A stretch of 50,000 bases of DNA from positions 13,862,194-13,912,193 of the forward strand of contig NC_135552.1 of assembly GCF_964340395.1 (NCBI RefSeq), read 5' to 3'. The notes beneath the pieces were generated by a model, which worked only from the letters and a program-made list of their open reading frames with translations, was not told the DNA's origin and made no database searches. This DNA is from Glandiceps talaboti. Its lineage: Eukaryota; Hemichordata; Enteropneusta; Spengelidae. The position numbers were made by a program, and so were the translations under genes. Shown here one piece after another: positions 1 to 31,645 of the stretch. Position 1 is the stretch's first letter. Each line of letters begins with the position of its first letter.

Positions 1-999
1 AGTTTGTATCAAACTATTTTGGCCGTACACATGACGACAAGATGGACCTGAATGTGTAACGGTAAAGAGGGTACCACTCTTGTCTAGTAGAACAAAATAG
101 AATTGTTCATCTCAGGCTGTACCATTCATTATCACCACTTTAAATTTGCCGTTCAGTGACATGTTGTTCAGCCATATCAGGCTTCTAAAATAAGATAACA
201 TACATGATGTCTGAAAAGGTATGGCACGATACGTCGGAGCTGCCAGATTATACCACGCAGTATTATTATTATTATTATTATTATTAGTAGTAGTAGTAGT
301 AACATTTATTTAAGAACAGGGTAGCCAGGAAACAACAAAAGTTGATTGCCACCTGGGCCCTGTTACCACACACCACACACCACACACCAAAAACACATTA
401 CATACCACCAAAAAGAGATTACAAACAATGCGGAAGCAACGTTTAACAAGACAAGATGAAAAAGCAACAATATCAATAGATAAATTTACACCGCCATCCA
501 GTTACACCATACTGGAAGTCACCCTCTCTGCCATTGTTAATTACTTCAAGAACCCTCACTCAGATACCAATGCAAAGTTAATAAGTTAGGTGAAAGTTAA
601 TATGTCCATTACGAAAAAAAACAGAGACCTCCATCAAAGTATTTGACACTTTTCGTGTATTTTAAAACATAGTTTTACCAATAAATGGTACGTGGCTCTG
701 CCAATACGGTGTCTGGAAATATCGCGCCCTCGAAGTTTTCTATATTACTAGTAGTAGTGTGGCATGGATTACGTGCTTTGCCTTGTCATTGTTGAATACT
801 GAAATTCCACAGTAAAGTATAAGATCAAATTATGTAAATTGAAAAGGAGATTCATTGCAATTCCGGGCGAACACGCTTCAGCGATAGCCTAGCTTCAAAG
901 CATGGTCGTGTATTGCCCTTGGCAGGGATTGGTTCATGAAGATGACGTACCTGAAGTTAATCAACTTGATTTTTTTTATCTGTACCTTCTTTCCAACAG
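1..999. other. Non-coding, presumably an intron of the B4GALNT3/4-like gene
   Basis: No exon-like open stretch with splice sites and family similarity was found. An ATT/AGT trinucleotide array sits at about 260-303 and a CACACCA-type short repeat at about 366-388. Confidence 0.6.
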
Positions 1000-10964
<9,965 letters not shown>

Positions 10965-11279
10965 TAAAATCTCATGGGGGGGGGGGGGGATTTTTCAACT
11001 TGCAAGACCAATGAGGAACAAGGTATATTAAATGACCAACTTGTAAGTTCATTCAGTTTCATATATTGGTTGAAATTGCTAAATTTTAATTTCATCATTT
11101 CATTTCAGTTATTTTGATTTATAAAAAAAATATTGCATTTTTTTTAGTTGCATTATAATTTATGCTTTGTATCTTCTTATACAGAAACTAATTTAGCATT
11201 TTGATTTAGTTTAAGAAAGCTTTGATTTAACAGAAAAAGATGATGCACAATCATGAGAAGGCTTTGTTTCTCAAAAGAA

Positions 11280-11285
11280 AATAAA
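11280..11285 (+). terminator. Possible polyadenylation signal of the B4GALNT3/4-like gene
   Basis: First AATAAA after the stop, 316 bases downstream of it. Other AATAAA hexamers exist further on, for example near 12226, so the true 3' end is uncertain. Confidence 0.3.
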
Positions 11286-11671
11286 CAGAAAATATCTGAA
11301 ATTAACATGAAAACTTACTCGTGTTCAATATTTAAATGAAAGTCCAATGACACCGTTTTAAACCACCTTTTTCTGGAAAGCTAACAAGTGCTAAAATACT
11401 GCAGTGCTGACTGCCAAGTGATGAAGTGTGGCTAGCTCCTAATTTGTGCATTCAATCCAAGTGTTTTAATTTGTTTCCTAATTGGCTAAAATCATGTACA
11501 TTAGTTTTATGTGACTATGTCTATACACCGTAATAGGTATCTGATAGGATGTGAATGTTTATGTAAAGGAGTAATGCTATGTACTCAACAGGCAGAAAGG
11601 ACTGTATTCACTAAATGAGAGTTTACAAAGTATAATACATTACACCTCTATCACAGAGAGGGCCTGGGACA

Positions 11672-12033
11672 ATATGACAGAACCCCATGACACATGAGTG
11701 CATGAATGACATACTGGGGGGGGGGGGGTATTTACATGAGCACTTGCATTGGTGTCTGCAGTTGTACTTTCATGAGTGTATATATAGACCCTCCATGTTG
11801 ATGGAGGGTCTATGGTGTATAGGGGTCTGTTACCATTACATATGTTTACCTGAAACTGCAGTAATATCTAAAATCAAACTGTGCAATCATGTGATTGTGC
11901 GTGTAAGGCACATTTGCATGCAGGTATGCAATGATATTTTCAGTACTGTACTGCAGTGCAAATACCACCAGTATGCATGTGCATCGGTGCAAGTAATCGC
12001 TGGTACACGTGATAATAATTGAGCAGTAATTAT
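11672..12033 (+). repeat. Dispersed foldback-like repeat, family A copy 1
   Basis: It begins ATGACAGAACCCC and later has GGGGTCTGTTA, making a partial stem. It shares ordered blocks (CAGAACCC, GGTATTT, CACATATG/TACATATG, CAGGTATGCAAT, TGGTGCAA/CGGTGCAA, AATCGCTGGTA/AATCACTGGTA) with 17389-17776. A 13-bp-stem hairpin has been inserted or grown at 11784-11813. Confidence 0.75.
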
Positions 12034-12427
12034 GGAACAGTGCTTTATATCATAAAAGTATTATAACAAGACAACACACTTTGTATTTTGATTAAAAATC
12101 TTCTTTTTATTTCATTTAAAATGTTTAAGAAATATTTTATGTAAATTTAGTTGGTTCATATACATGTGGAGATCTGCAATACATTGACTTAACTGTATTT
12201 ATTTTGCAAAAAAGAATTAAAAGTAAAATAAAGAAATATTACTCAACGGACAAGTTATTTTCTTGTTGGAAAACTGACTGGTGACTAAAATCTGATGTTT
12301 AGGTCAGTTCGTTATTTGATTTGATTATCTTGATTATTTCTTGAGTTGTCCTTTGTATTACATGCCTATCTTTTGAATGGGGCTGAAAACAAGACATACA
12401 TATAGCATGTAACAGTGTTTTTGTAAA

Positions 12428-12597
12428 GGGCAGTAAATAGGTAAAATCTCTGCGTGTCCCCCCCCCCCCCCCCCCCTCGTCATTTTACTAGGGTTCCCCA
12501 CCAAATACATGGTATAGCATATATATTAGCATGCCACAGCTTCCTGTTATCCAGGGTTCCCAGCCCTTACCGGCCTTAGCAAAATAACACTGTGTAA
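12428..12597 (+). repeat. Dispersed repeat, family B copy 1
   Basis: Blocks AGGTAAAATCT, GTCATTTTA, GGTTCCCCACCAA, ATGGTATA and CCTTAGCAAAA..ACACTGTG recur in the same order at 21570-21734 and partly at 13790-13925. Confidence 0.8.
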
Positions 12598-13789
12598 TAC
12601 ACAGGAGGACTCAAAACAGAAGTAAAAGTATTACATGAGATGGAATATCAACAATTAGCCAATCTTAACATCAGATTTTAAATCAGATAGGTATGAGATG
12701 TAATAGATCCACTAATGTAATTACAATGTGGTCTTCATATAAGGAATACTTACTCTGTGAAACATACATCTTTCAAATTCCTAAACTGCAATTTCCAATG
12801 AAGTTCACACTTCACAATTCACAATGATCAGCATTTCATCTTAAACTCTGTTATACTATAGTGAATATTCTATCACGACATTACACCCCACTCCCGATCC
12901 TTTACTCCATCTGCAACTCAGTGTATATATTATTATACAACTTCACCATTGTAGACTCTAGTTTAGCTTAGCTTAGTTCCCAACCATGACAAATTACACT
13001 ATCTTCAAATTAACTGGTGAGTCGCCAAAACAGAAAATCAATATCTGAAATTTTCAACAGTAGCTTGGACATCTTTTAGGATCGCATGCCTGCGAGCTAG
13101 GTCACATGTTCTGAAACACTACAGGCCATTCTGTTAAGAAAATGCACAACATTTTCATCACATAGTTGGTTTTCGATGTAACAATGACTAAAGTGTTTTA
13201 GTTGACATTTTCAGGTATCAATTTTTCTCTTTTGTGCTTGAAAGAAAAATTTCAACAAAGTTTCACTTTTGTTTTCATCACCAATAATCCATACTGAAAC
13301 TCATCCACACAACTGGCTAATACTGGCTTAGCAAACACCCTCTCCAAAAACTTGTATTTCCAACATATTGTATGTTTCACTATAATAAACTTATCTACAG
13401 TTTTTACACATAAGAAATTTTTTGTATATAAAAAAAGCACCACTTCATAAAATTTTAGACAGGTAAATAGCAATTTCATTTCTTTTTTGTAAATCTAATT
13501 AAAGAGCCATTCTCCTAAATGTTTTATCATTGAGATATGTAACAGCAGTCTTTGACAAATTTATCTGTATTATATGTAAACCGAAGTTCACTCTTGTCAT
13601 GGAATGCATTAAAATTCAGGAACACAAAATGGCTGCCATGTTGAATATAGAAAAGTTTGACCTTTGAACTTTTGTGCAAATACAGCAAGTCCTATTCACA
13701 CTGGCATGAAATAGCTGGTCTCCTAGTATCCTAGGACCTACCTCAGCTAGGAATCATGATGGTAGTTTTACCAGATGTACTATACGCCC

Positions 13790-13925
13790 CTGTCACCAAG
13801 TAAAGGTTCCCCACCAAAATTATGGTAAACAGAATGGAAATCTAGGCAAGTTATATGAGACTCCTCAGTCTATTAACAGGGGTTTGAAGGGTTTCCCAAA
13901 CTTAGCAAAATGGCTTCTCCTGAAA
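13790..13925 (+). repeat. Dispersed repeat, family B copy 2 (partial)
   Basis: Carries GGTTCCCCACCAAAATTATGG and CTTAGCAAAATGG in family order. It lacks the upstream AGGTAAAATCT block. Confidence 0.7.
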
Positions 13926-15640
13926 CCCCCTCTCACTAACGTGTTCTGTGTAGAAGTGCATTGTGACATTGTTACAACAATTTACTGTCCCATGGTGGAA
14001 AGTTGTCCTATCTAGTGTAAGAGCCAGGAGAGCCACAGGTAGGCCACCAAACATTTACACTGAATAGTACAGTTTACATTATAGCAACTGCACCAACGTA
14101 GAAGTAGGATTTAACTTCAAAATTGTACCGCAGAAAATCATAAAATGTATAATCAAAATTTACAAGAGCTGGATGTACATACAATGTAAAACTTCATTAA
14201 TTTGGTAATTTGCATGATTAAATTAAATTCACTTTAAACTTTGAACTATCACTCTTGGAACAGCTGAAGCTTAAAGGACCCCCTCATAAAACCAATGTTA
14301 CAAATTTAGTTTAAGTTAGGGGGTCTAGCTATGTCCTTAACCCATGACCAACTCCCCAGCTTTATTATAAATGTATGGTTGATCGCTAAAATTTACCTTG
14401 CCTGAAATTTGGACACCTGATTTTCTTTGTTTTCTTTCACAAGTAGACAACAGAAATGAGAACCCCCCCCCCTTTATTCATATACCCGGTATGTACAGGG
14501 ACCTGACCATATTCAGGTGAAGAAAAATAATTGTGTGTATCCAATAAAAATATTGCTTAGCCCCCCCCCCCCCCCCCCCCAAAAAAAAAAAAAAAAAAAA
14601 AAAAAATCAGTCAGAATACCCCTTCTATGACAGTTTGATGAAATATGTACAGACATCACTGGGTAAAGAAAACAGACGTGCACGAAGGCCAAGAAGACAA
14701 AGAATTTCTTATCTTTTTGTTTTAATTGTTTAAAAAGAATGTTTAGGGTTGGAGACTTAAACTAGGGTTGGCCGGGTTATTGGTAACACATAATTTTTGT
14801 TTGTTTGGCCTAACTAATATGACCATTACTTGAATCACCATCTCTCTTTGTATGCAAGTAATCAGTAAATACCAAATTGCAACATTTCTTCTGGTGTGTT
14901 ATTAGCGTACAGAGGGAAAAGAAGAGCTCGACTGAGTGCAACAAACACAAAGTACTGATACGTTTGTAGTTGACATTTTTGTTAATTTTCTCTTTCACTT
15001 TAGTTAATTTTCTCTTTAACATATGTATGACAGTACTGTTTTATGTATATTTCCTTTGTACATAACATACAGTAACAAAACATTGGATAAATTGTATTGA
15101 ATATTTGTTATCTATACACTTTTTTAGTTTCACATGAACTTTTCAGAAAAATTTCATAAAAAAAAAAAATTTGCATGCCCTCACGCCAAAGTGAAAATAG
15201 GACTACCCTCGGTATGTGCATTCCTCCAACACTGGAAGTATGAACTTTCATTATATAGATATGGGTTTTGAATGTAAATCAAGGAATTTTGTTTGCTGAG
15301 GTAAAGCAACAATTTGAGATGATCCCTTACATTACAACTTATACTACTGAGACTCAAGTAAAGCAATTTTGCTCTATGCCACACACTCATTTCTAGCATT
15401 TCTAGCAGGTGTAAAAAGTATACTGTATATAACTGTTGTAATTATAAGCCTAGTAATGTGGCCTTTCTAACATAGTCAATTTGTAAACAGCATTTCAAGT
15501 TCATCTGACTGATTTACAGTGAATGACGGCCTCATAACTGTGAGTATACATGTATTTAGCTCTCAATGAGATCTAGACACATTTTATGGCATCTAGGTTT
15601 AAACAATAAAACAATCAGATTTATAGATTAGTTACATTTA

Positions 15641-15706
15641 CAACAACAACAACAACAACAACAAAAACAAAACAACAACAACAACAACAACAACAACAAA
15701 CAACAA
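15641..15706. repeat. CAA trinucleotide array
   Basis: Two CAA runs split by CAAAAACAAAA, just downstream of the PXMP4 stop in its transcript direction, so it would be a GTT run in the 3' UTR. Confidence 0.95.
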
Positions 15707-15837
15707 TTGGGCTCATAATTAAAAGCAATTGAAACAGTGTGCTTATAAACTTTACATAAATGCTCTCAATGAGTATGACACAAAGTGAAATTGCTTTACT
15801 TGGCTGTTACAGGTTGTACTTCTGGTAATAACTGAAT

Positions 15838-24435
<8,598 letters not shown>

Positions 24436-24835
24436 TTTGGTTATCAGTTTGTTCGGTGAAGCTTGTCTCGAACAACACCTCCACGTCGTCTGCTACATGC
24501 GATTTAGATTCCCCTCACCCCTATACTCCCTACCTGCTGCCCAGTTATTACTTAAACCACGTGGAAGATTTCTTCATGCTTTTTTTATCATTTACAGTTG
24601 TTATATCTCCTAATCTTACAGTTTCTGTTTTATGAAAGGAGTTTTATTATGTCATTTTATAACGGAAAAGAAATTTCGTTAAAAACTTGGAGATGCATAC
24701 AAACGTAGACTGCCTCTAAACCTATGTGTAGGCCATATGTGCTTTCTGTGATGTTTGTTTCCAGATTGTGTTTTTATGGTGTTTGTAACTGTAACTTTTT
24801 AAACACTTTCATTTGAAAGCGCATGCTGTCAAATA

Positions 24836-24837
<2 letters not shown>

Positions 24838-24889
<52 letters not shown>

Positions 24890-24904
24890 CGTCGTCGTCG
24901 TCCT
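24838..24904. repeat. TTG array passing into TCG
   Basis: About 18 TTG units followed by five TCG/TCC units, a graded trinucleotide array just left of the MITE-like element. Confidence 0.95.
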
Positions 24905-24985
24905 CGTTGCTGTTGCTTGTTTGTTTGATTGTTTGTTTGTTTTTATTGGCAACAATAAAAAATGTTGAAGATACAAATAGTCTGT

Positions 24986-25206
24986 ACCATAGGGGCGTGT
25001 AATATTTCATAGATTGTTGTTTTCCTGGTCCACAGACTAAATATAACAAAGATTGAAATTACTTTATTACATTAATTGTTATCTACCCTCCACACGCCCG
25101 TCTGTCCGTCCGTCAGTCAGTCAGCAACCTTTTGACTATATATTCCTACATGTAAGGTAAAAACTTTTTTCCTTACAATCTATGAGATATTACACGCCCC
25201 TATGGT
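24986..25206. mobile_element. MITE-like element, 221 bases with 32-base terminal inverted repeats
   Basis: Left end 24986-25017 (ACCATAGGGGCGTGTAATAT...) is the reverse complement of 25175-25206 with one mismatch. CTGT directly abuts both outer ends (24982-24985 and 25207-25210), like a short target-site duplication. No coding capacity. Confidence 0.75.
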
Positions 25207-25700
25207 CTGTATGGCCCAAAATCGCAAATTATCACTATGATGATAAGGCCATTTCCCACATTGTCCCAATTTAAGGCCAAAAAAAAAACAAGAACGAATT
25301 CAGCGCGCGTTATAAATACCCCCGCGACGGTCTTTTTGTGTGCTTTTGTCCAGCCCATGCAGTCTGCAGATCCGTGGGGAAACACAAAAATAACCTTTCC
25401 TACTTCGGTGACGACAACTGCAGAGCCAATCCAAAACAAGCAAATGACATCTGCCCCACATACACACTTGCTGTAAAGTACAAAATAAAAAGGACAGTGA
25501 CTGCCATAAATAGAAGACTGAATGACAGGTTTGTTGAGAATTAAGAAAAAACCGCATCGTCGCGCCATTTTAGACAAACTGTCGTGACCAGTAACAATTT
25601 TTTTTTGGGGGGGAGGGGGGCTATATGTATGTCTTTTCTGCAAAGTTAATGGTGTTTTCCCTACAATGACAATTCCCCCATAAAAATTATCCTCACCAGC

Positions 25701-25822
<122 letters not shown>

Positions 25823-27736
25823 CTTATTTCGTCCACGGACAGTTATTCAAAGTGTTCTAATAACCTAGGGGGATAATTCGGTACAAAAATACAGATTTTG
25901 ACTACTGTCGCAAAACGTCAACATCGTAAATCACAGGCCCCTTTACGGTACAACCCGAAACGTAATATTTCGCTACTTCAGCAAAACTGTCTGCTCTGAC
26001 TTGCAAGAATTCAAAACGTAAATACAATCTTGTCATGTAAATACGTGTACGTGTATGTACGTAGGCCACAAAACTAAGACATTTCAAAACTACTTCTAAA
26101 AGAGTATACTGACCCCGAGCATATTTCTACTTTATTTAAATACTTCAGGTCTTGAACAATTTCCAAATAATCTATAAGTGCACTCGGTGACTCAAACATT
26201 ATTATCCAGTTAAAACAAGAACAACAATACAAGGGGCATGTAGGTCAGTTCCACTCCACTCGGCCTACAGCGGTACATTTCAAATTGTACTCTGCCTTTG
26301 CCTCTCGTTTGCAGTCTGCAAGTTTATTCAATCGTAAGAAGTATTGAAATAAACTTTTATAAACCAACTGTGTATATTGTGAATTTGATGAAATTGAAGA
26401 CAACATTTTGAAGGGGGTGGGGGTGGGGGTAAAAAGTGCCCTCCATAGTGTCCTTCAAAGTTCTGTGGAGCTATGGATAGCGATAGATCTGAATACAATG
26501 TACATGCCCCCGATTCATGTAACTGCTTGATCCGTATTCATATTACTGTATAAGCTGTCTAAGATGTTGTCGTGCGTTCATTTTTCGTCATATCCTTTTG
26601 ATTGTTTGCTTTGTATCTTTAAAGAAGGAAATAAAGTGGGGAAAAAGTCATAGAGCCTAGAGAGCAATATTCCCCGACGGACTGATATGTATACTTTATA
26701 CAAACCTATTTACAGATGGTAAGCTCACATACTAACATGGCGCGCCCTAAACATCTTTTCCGGCATTGCGTCTAAAAAGCGTACTATGAACTTATAGCAT
26801 GTCATATCGACAGATTTTTGAAACACGTATGGCAGGAAATAGTATTTTGAAAAGGGATGACACTGTATGACACTGAGCAATCTAAGAGTTGTTTTTTTGT
26901 TTTGTTTACAATATATTATAAGTAAACAATTAATATAACACCACATAGCTGGGGTTTTCTTAAAACATTTATAGTGAATATGAAAAAAAAACCACCTACA
27001 CCTCAGGGAGAGAATCCCCCACAAAAACAACAACAATATAATACAGAGGGCAAATATTGATTTGAAATGTCAAATTATTTACAAGTTTACAGCTAACGCA
27101 AACGTCGAGAGAGCATACCATAATACTTTCCAGGTGGAACGTGACTTTGTATTGTCGTCAAACGGTCTGAATGGTTTACGACAATGCGACAAGACAGTGT
27201 CCCGTTTATGAGGCAGTTGGGATACTGGACAGTAGAACATTCTATTAAAAGAAATGAATGGACTCTAAGACTGATTCAAGGGTGAGCCACTACTACAAGG
27301 CCTAGGGCAATTAACATTCTTGATGTAGGCGTTACGGTAATACCGGCGAGACTTCCTAGCAATTGAAAAGATGGGTCATTGGAATCTACAAAAAACCAGA
27401 AATATTGGAAAGAGGACTAAGCTTGTAAATGTCCGGATTAAAGCCCTAATTAGTGGTGTTCACGCCAACTCTGGTATGAACAATACACTTTAGAGGTTAA
27501 CGACCGAAGGATTCAAAATTTATACTTTATTTCCCATGCCGCGTTTTTGAATTCTCAAAAGGGTTGGCGAAATGTTTCCACGTATAAATTAGTCATTAGT
27601 GTTTGCTTGTGCTGTGGTTGAGGGAGAAAAATGGGTAGAAGTACAAACATCTCCGACTATTTGAGGAACTATGTTAAATTTTGCTGACAGAGGGATAGAA
27701 AAAAAGAAGTCACACGCATGACTTTATAAGAATGAA

Positions 27737-27737
<1 letters not shown>

Positions 27738-27825
<88 letters not shown>

Positions 27826-27837
27826 GAGAGAGAGAGA
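27738..27837. repeat. GA dinucleotide array
   Basis: About 100 bases of GA with one GG interruption; intergenic. Confidence 0.98.
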
Positions 27838-28429
27838 TGGGAATGAACGAAGAGCGACACGCAGAGTAGGGAGGGTTTACATCTGAGCATTACAACAAAG
27901 TGAAATGTGTATTAATACGTACGCATATGGTGAAGAAAACTCAGAATATCATTGACCGTATAGTTCTGAATGCAAGTAGATTTATGGAGAAGTATACACA
28001 GGCAGACGAAGATGGGGAGGAAGACAAGCGAGGAGACATATAGTCGGATTGAGAGAAATAAAGAACATGGGTGGGTATACCCCAGAGGTACATTACATTA
28101 AAATATGGACGTGGTTCGATATTTACCGCTGTGACAAAGTTCAGAATGGATAGATTGACAGACAGTCACACAAATAGACGCAATTAAATGCTGTGACAAA
28201 AAAAAAACAGACAGGGGGATAAATAACGCACAATAACAGTGGTGGCAATTTGTCAAATCTGATATGTGGTTTCAAGTACACCAATTTAAGAAAACGTAGT
28301 TTTGTAAATTTCACACGTCGCATAGGAGTATACTTCTTAAAAATTGTGTGTTCAAGTAATATTTGAATCTTCTGCTGGTCAATGTTCGAAAGAATGAAAT
28401 ACAAAATGAACACACAGCGAATTCCATCG

Positions 28430-28750
28430 GTTAATTAATTGGCCATCCCATGCCACCAATTAACAACCAGTATTTCAATAAGACGTGGATAATTAAAAAG
28501 TTTCAAAAGTAACGTTTACTTTAGCATTAACGAGACACGCCTAGTGCTTACAGTAATTAGGAATAGCTCAGTTAATGTGGCTACCTTCTGAGTTGATGTC
28601 CAATTAGTGGTCACTGCCCAATTGTTTTCTCATTAGCCTAGAATGTGGTTCTAATTACATGTTCACCTCCTAAAACTCCTCATGGTAGGGAAGGCGGTCT
28701 AAAGCTGTGTCTTATTTTTTCACCATTGTTTGGTTTAATACTGTAATTAG
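28430..28750. promoter_or_regulatory. Cluster of homeodomain-type cores, candidate enhancer
   Basis: TTAATTAATT (28431), CCAATTAAC (28457), ATAATTAA (28489), GTAATTAG (28553), GTTAATG (28571), CAATTAG (28601), CATTAG (28631), CTAATTAC (28651) and GTAATTAG (28743) fall within about 320 bases. Surrounding sequence is not simple AT repeat. Function as an enhancer, of SFRP or anything else, is inference. Confidence 0.3.
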
Positions 28751-30303
28751 TCTAGAGACAAGCGGAGACAGACAAGTAACAAACCCCGTAAAACAATATT
28801 TCATCATCAAAGCGCAAGACATTTAATAACGTCGCAAATGGGTAGACAACGTTAGTATGGTCATACAGATATGATTAAAATCATGTAAACATTGCTAGAA
28901 CGGGAATACAGTAAAAAGCTTGGCGAGATAATATTACATATTGTTCCTAGATTGAAAATTAAAGTATGGACATTTATCTCCAATAGAACCGTTGCTAGAA
29001 CTTATTAGCTATACTCCTTTGGACCTTGGGTACTTGATCCCCACGTTTTAATAATATGAACTGTTTATACCCTTTTTATTTGCTTCAAGGAAATTTAAGT
29101 TTCGAAACAATCTGAGTGATGGATGGGATAATTTCACCAGAACTTTGGTTTTTTTTCCTTGATTGTATTTTGATGTTCAGCACGAAAACATGAAAGAGAG
29201 GCCCTGGATCAATCATCAAAGCTCGGTCGTCTAGATGCAATGATCAGGATTGTGTCGTGGGACGTTAAACTTTATTGCGCCTCTAAAATGTGAAATAGTA
29301 CGTGATAACTTTTATTAGATACTTTAATGCATTTAGTTGTATGCCACACGGTAATTAATATCCAACGCCGCTTAGGATGTCGAATTACAGATGAAGACGA
29401 CACTTGGGACAAAAAAAAAAAGTGGGACACGCACAAGTACTGAAAAATTCCATCGTTTCGGACCCCATACTGAATCGCTTCGGACCCCATACCGAATGAA
29501 TGCGTAAATCTTATCACCTGTTACTGGACAACAAGCCATTAATCCGTACGACACGTACACATGATTCCCTATAAGTTTCTTGTATACAAAATATAAATTT
29601 ACCCCCGCGTTTGTCTTCGTATGCCGGTGTTCATTTACATTTTTTGGCTACTTCATTTACCGTAAAACTCTTTATCACATCGTCGTTTGCGAATGTTTGT
29701 ATTGTTTATTGTATTTCAATTGAATATAATGCAATTGTTATTTATTGCTATTCAATTTATTTCAACTTTTTGTGCGAATGCTATTCAGTCGAATTTGGAA
29801 TGTTTCGTTGAAAATTTATACTAAGATGCGATCTCTTCCCGTTACAGGTCACTGCGTATTAATGGTTACATATTATCTCGACATTTTTGACACGTCAAAT
29901 CTTTCTACATATGCAATGTTACGTCGGCCCAGTTCTTAAAACATAATTATTCTTGATCTAAAAATTCAAATCAAGGAATCTTGAATTATGTCATAGCCTT
30001 ACGTAATAAAACCAATGACCAACCTGCGTTAAAAAATCTGTTTCGATAAAAAAAATGTAACAACTGCGTGAATATGTAGAAGGTGATACGAATTTGACTG
30101 ACAGGTGAGAATTAGACTTGACAAAGAAAGCTAGCTGTGAGAGGGGATGAAAAAACACAATTGTACACTCTCAATAATGGCGTGACAAAACAGTGACAAT
30201 AACAATGGTGTTGGCATTGTCATTGTGTTTGTGTTACGGCCTGAGAAGGCATTATCGTCGATCAGGCATACAGGTACAAAATCTGACTAATCCGATGAGG
30301 ACA

Positions 30304-30722
30304 CTACACCGTCAAAGTGGAAATATCGACGAGTTGCACCCTTGAACAAATTAACCATCTACAGTGGTTGGGTAGGGTTTTTTTGGTATTAAGAGTTCTG
30401 TTGTGATAATCTAAAACGCCCATATTTGTATGTCCACGGAATGGTTTAAATAAACTGACAGTTTTATCTCTTTGACCAATACCATGATCCGAGATAACTT
30501 CAAGTTGTTGAATGTTACCTAGGATCTCAGACAAGTGGCTATCTCATGGAGCATGGATATATCAATAAATCCAGTCCGTGGTACTACTTCCCACATTCCC
30601 ATCTTCAAGTTTATGTTCCCAGAAGTCTTGAACTTTGATGTATCAAGCAAATTCATGTTTGCACACCCACCTGACAGTTCAAAGTTTCGGTGTGTACTTC
30701 CACACATAACGAAACAACGCAA
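30304..30722 (-). pseudogene. Unidentified antisense coding-like stretch broken by one frameshift
   Basis: On the minus strand, 30722-30519 reads ...GFIDISMLHEIATCLRS and stops. A frame change at about 30535 continues it as LSEILGNIQQLEVISDHGIG and onward to a stop at 30304. The two halves have normal protein-like composition and join at one point, which suggests a decayed coding copy. I do not recognise the family, and chance open frames remain possible. Confidence 0.3.
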
Positions 30723-31645
30723 TATAACGTAAATAATGTAATAACGAAATCACATAAATAATGAAACAACCTCACAGTAATATAGGGCAAGTGATTCTAT
30801 TTTAGATTTTCAAAAGTAATATTATGGGATATAATTGTGTGGCATGTTTTGACACTTGGTATCCTATAACATTAGTCGTTTGCTCGTTGGTAAGAAAATA
30901 TACCTAAAGATAAAACTTTTTTCTTTATCTTCAAAAAATAAAAGGGAAACAAGAGACGAAAAAGATACACCACAATATCTGCAGCAACTACTCAATTTGT
31001 CCATGTTGGCCGACATCCTGGCGCACAGTGACTGTATTGGTTGCATTGATGGTTTTCCTGCCTAGATAATATGAAGTACTGTGTCTGCCACGTTGCCTGG
31101 ACCAATTAGGCGTCTTAATAGGCCAAGTAATTTGTTCAATTTCGTTGTGGTACCATCATTAAATTGATGGCATCCTGCCGAGTGATGTATTGTACACAAT
31201 GTCCAAGGTGTCTAGGATCCCACAATAAGTTCATTTCTTAATCCACTGACTAGGGACGATCAAAAGGCGTGACAAACCTGCCTCCCTTTTCCCACCTATC
31301 CATACAACAGGACCGCCTCTCACGCTCACGTCCATCAAATATTTAAACAGATTATTACAGGTATCTATAACCACCCACTGGCAGTCGTCGCAAGACAGAC
31401 AGACAGACAGACAGACAGAGTGACTATAGCATATACCAATCATTATGTTACATTCTATTGGTTGATTTTGATACACAAGAATGTGGACGTTCGAAGACCT
31501 GTGCCTCTGTCGTGAAAAACAAAGTTTTAACCTACGCTGAAAGTATAAACGTTAGTGAGAACTTCCACAAAGGTCACACACCATACACTCTCTAGTAATA
31601 ACTTCGTTGTAATAAACGTCAGATCACATCATGAGCTTTAGTTAA

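Larger units (their letters stand above)
10965..15837. other. Convergent intergenic region and 3' UTRs
   Basis: This lies between two gene ends facing each other, so it should hold both 3' UTRs and no promoter is expected. No coding stretch is recognised. It contains one copy of a foldback-type repeat (about 11672-12033), a perfect 13-bp-stem hairpin (11784-11813), two copies of a GGTTCCCCACC repeat family, long C and G homopolymers, a C20-A26 junction (14561-14606) and a CAA array (about 15641-15706). Confidence 0.6.

Noticed and set aside
25200-25643. Antisense 147-residue open frame next to the MITE-like element
   Set aside because: Unusual composition, bounded by A-runs and C-runs, with no recognisable domain and no splice or promoter support; probably chance.
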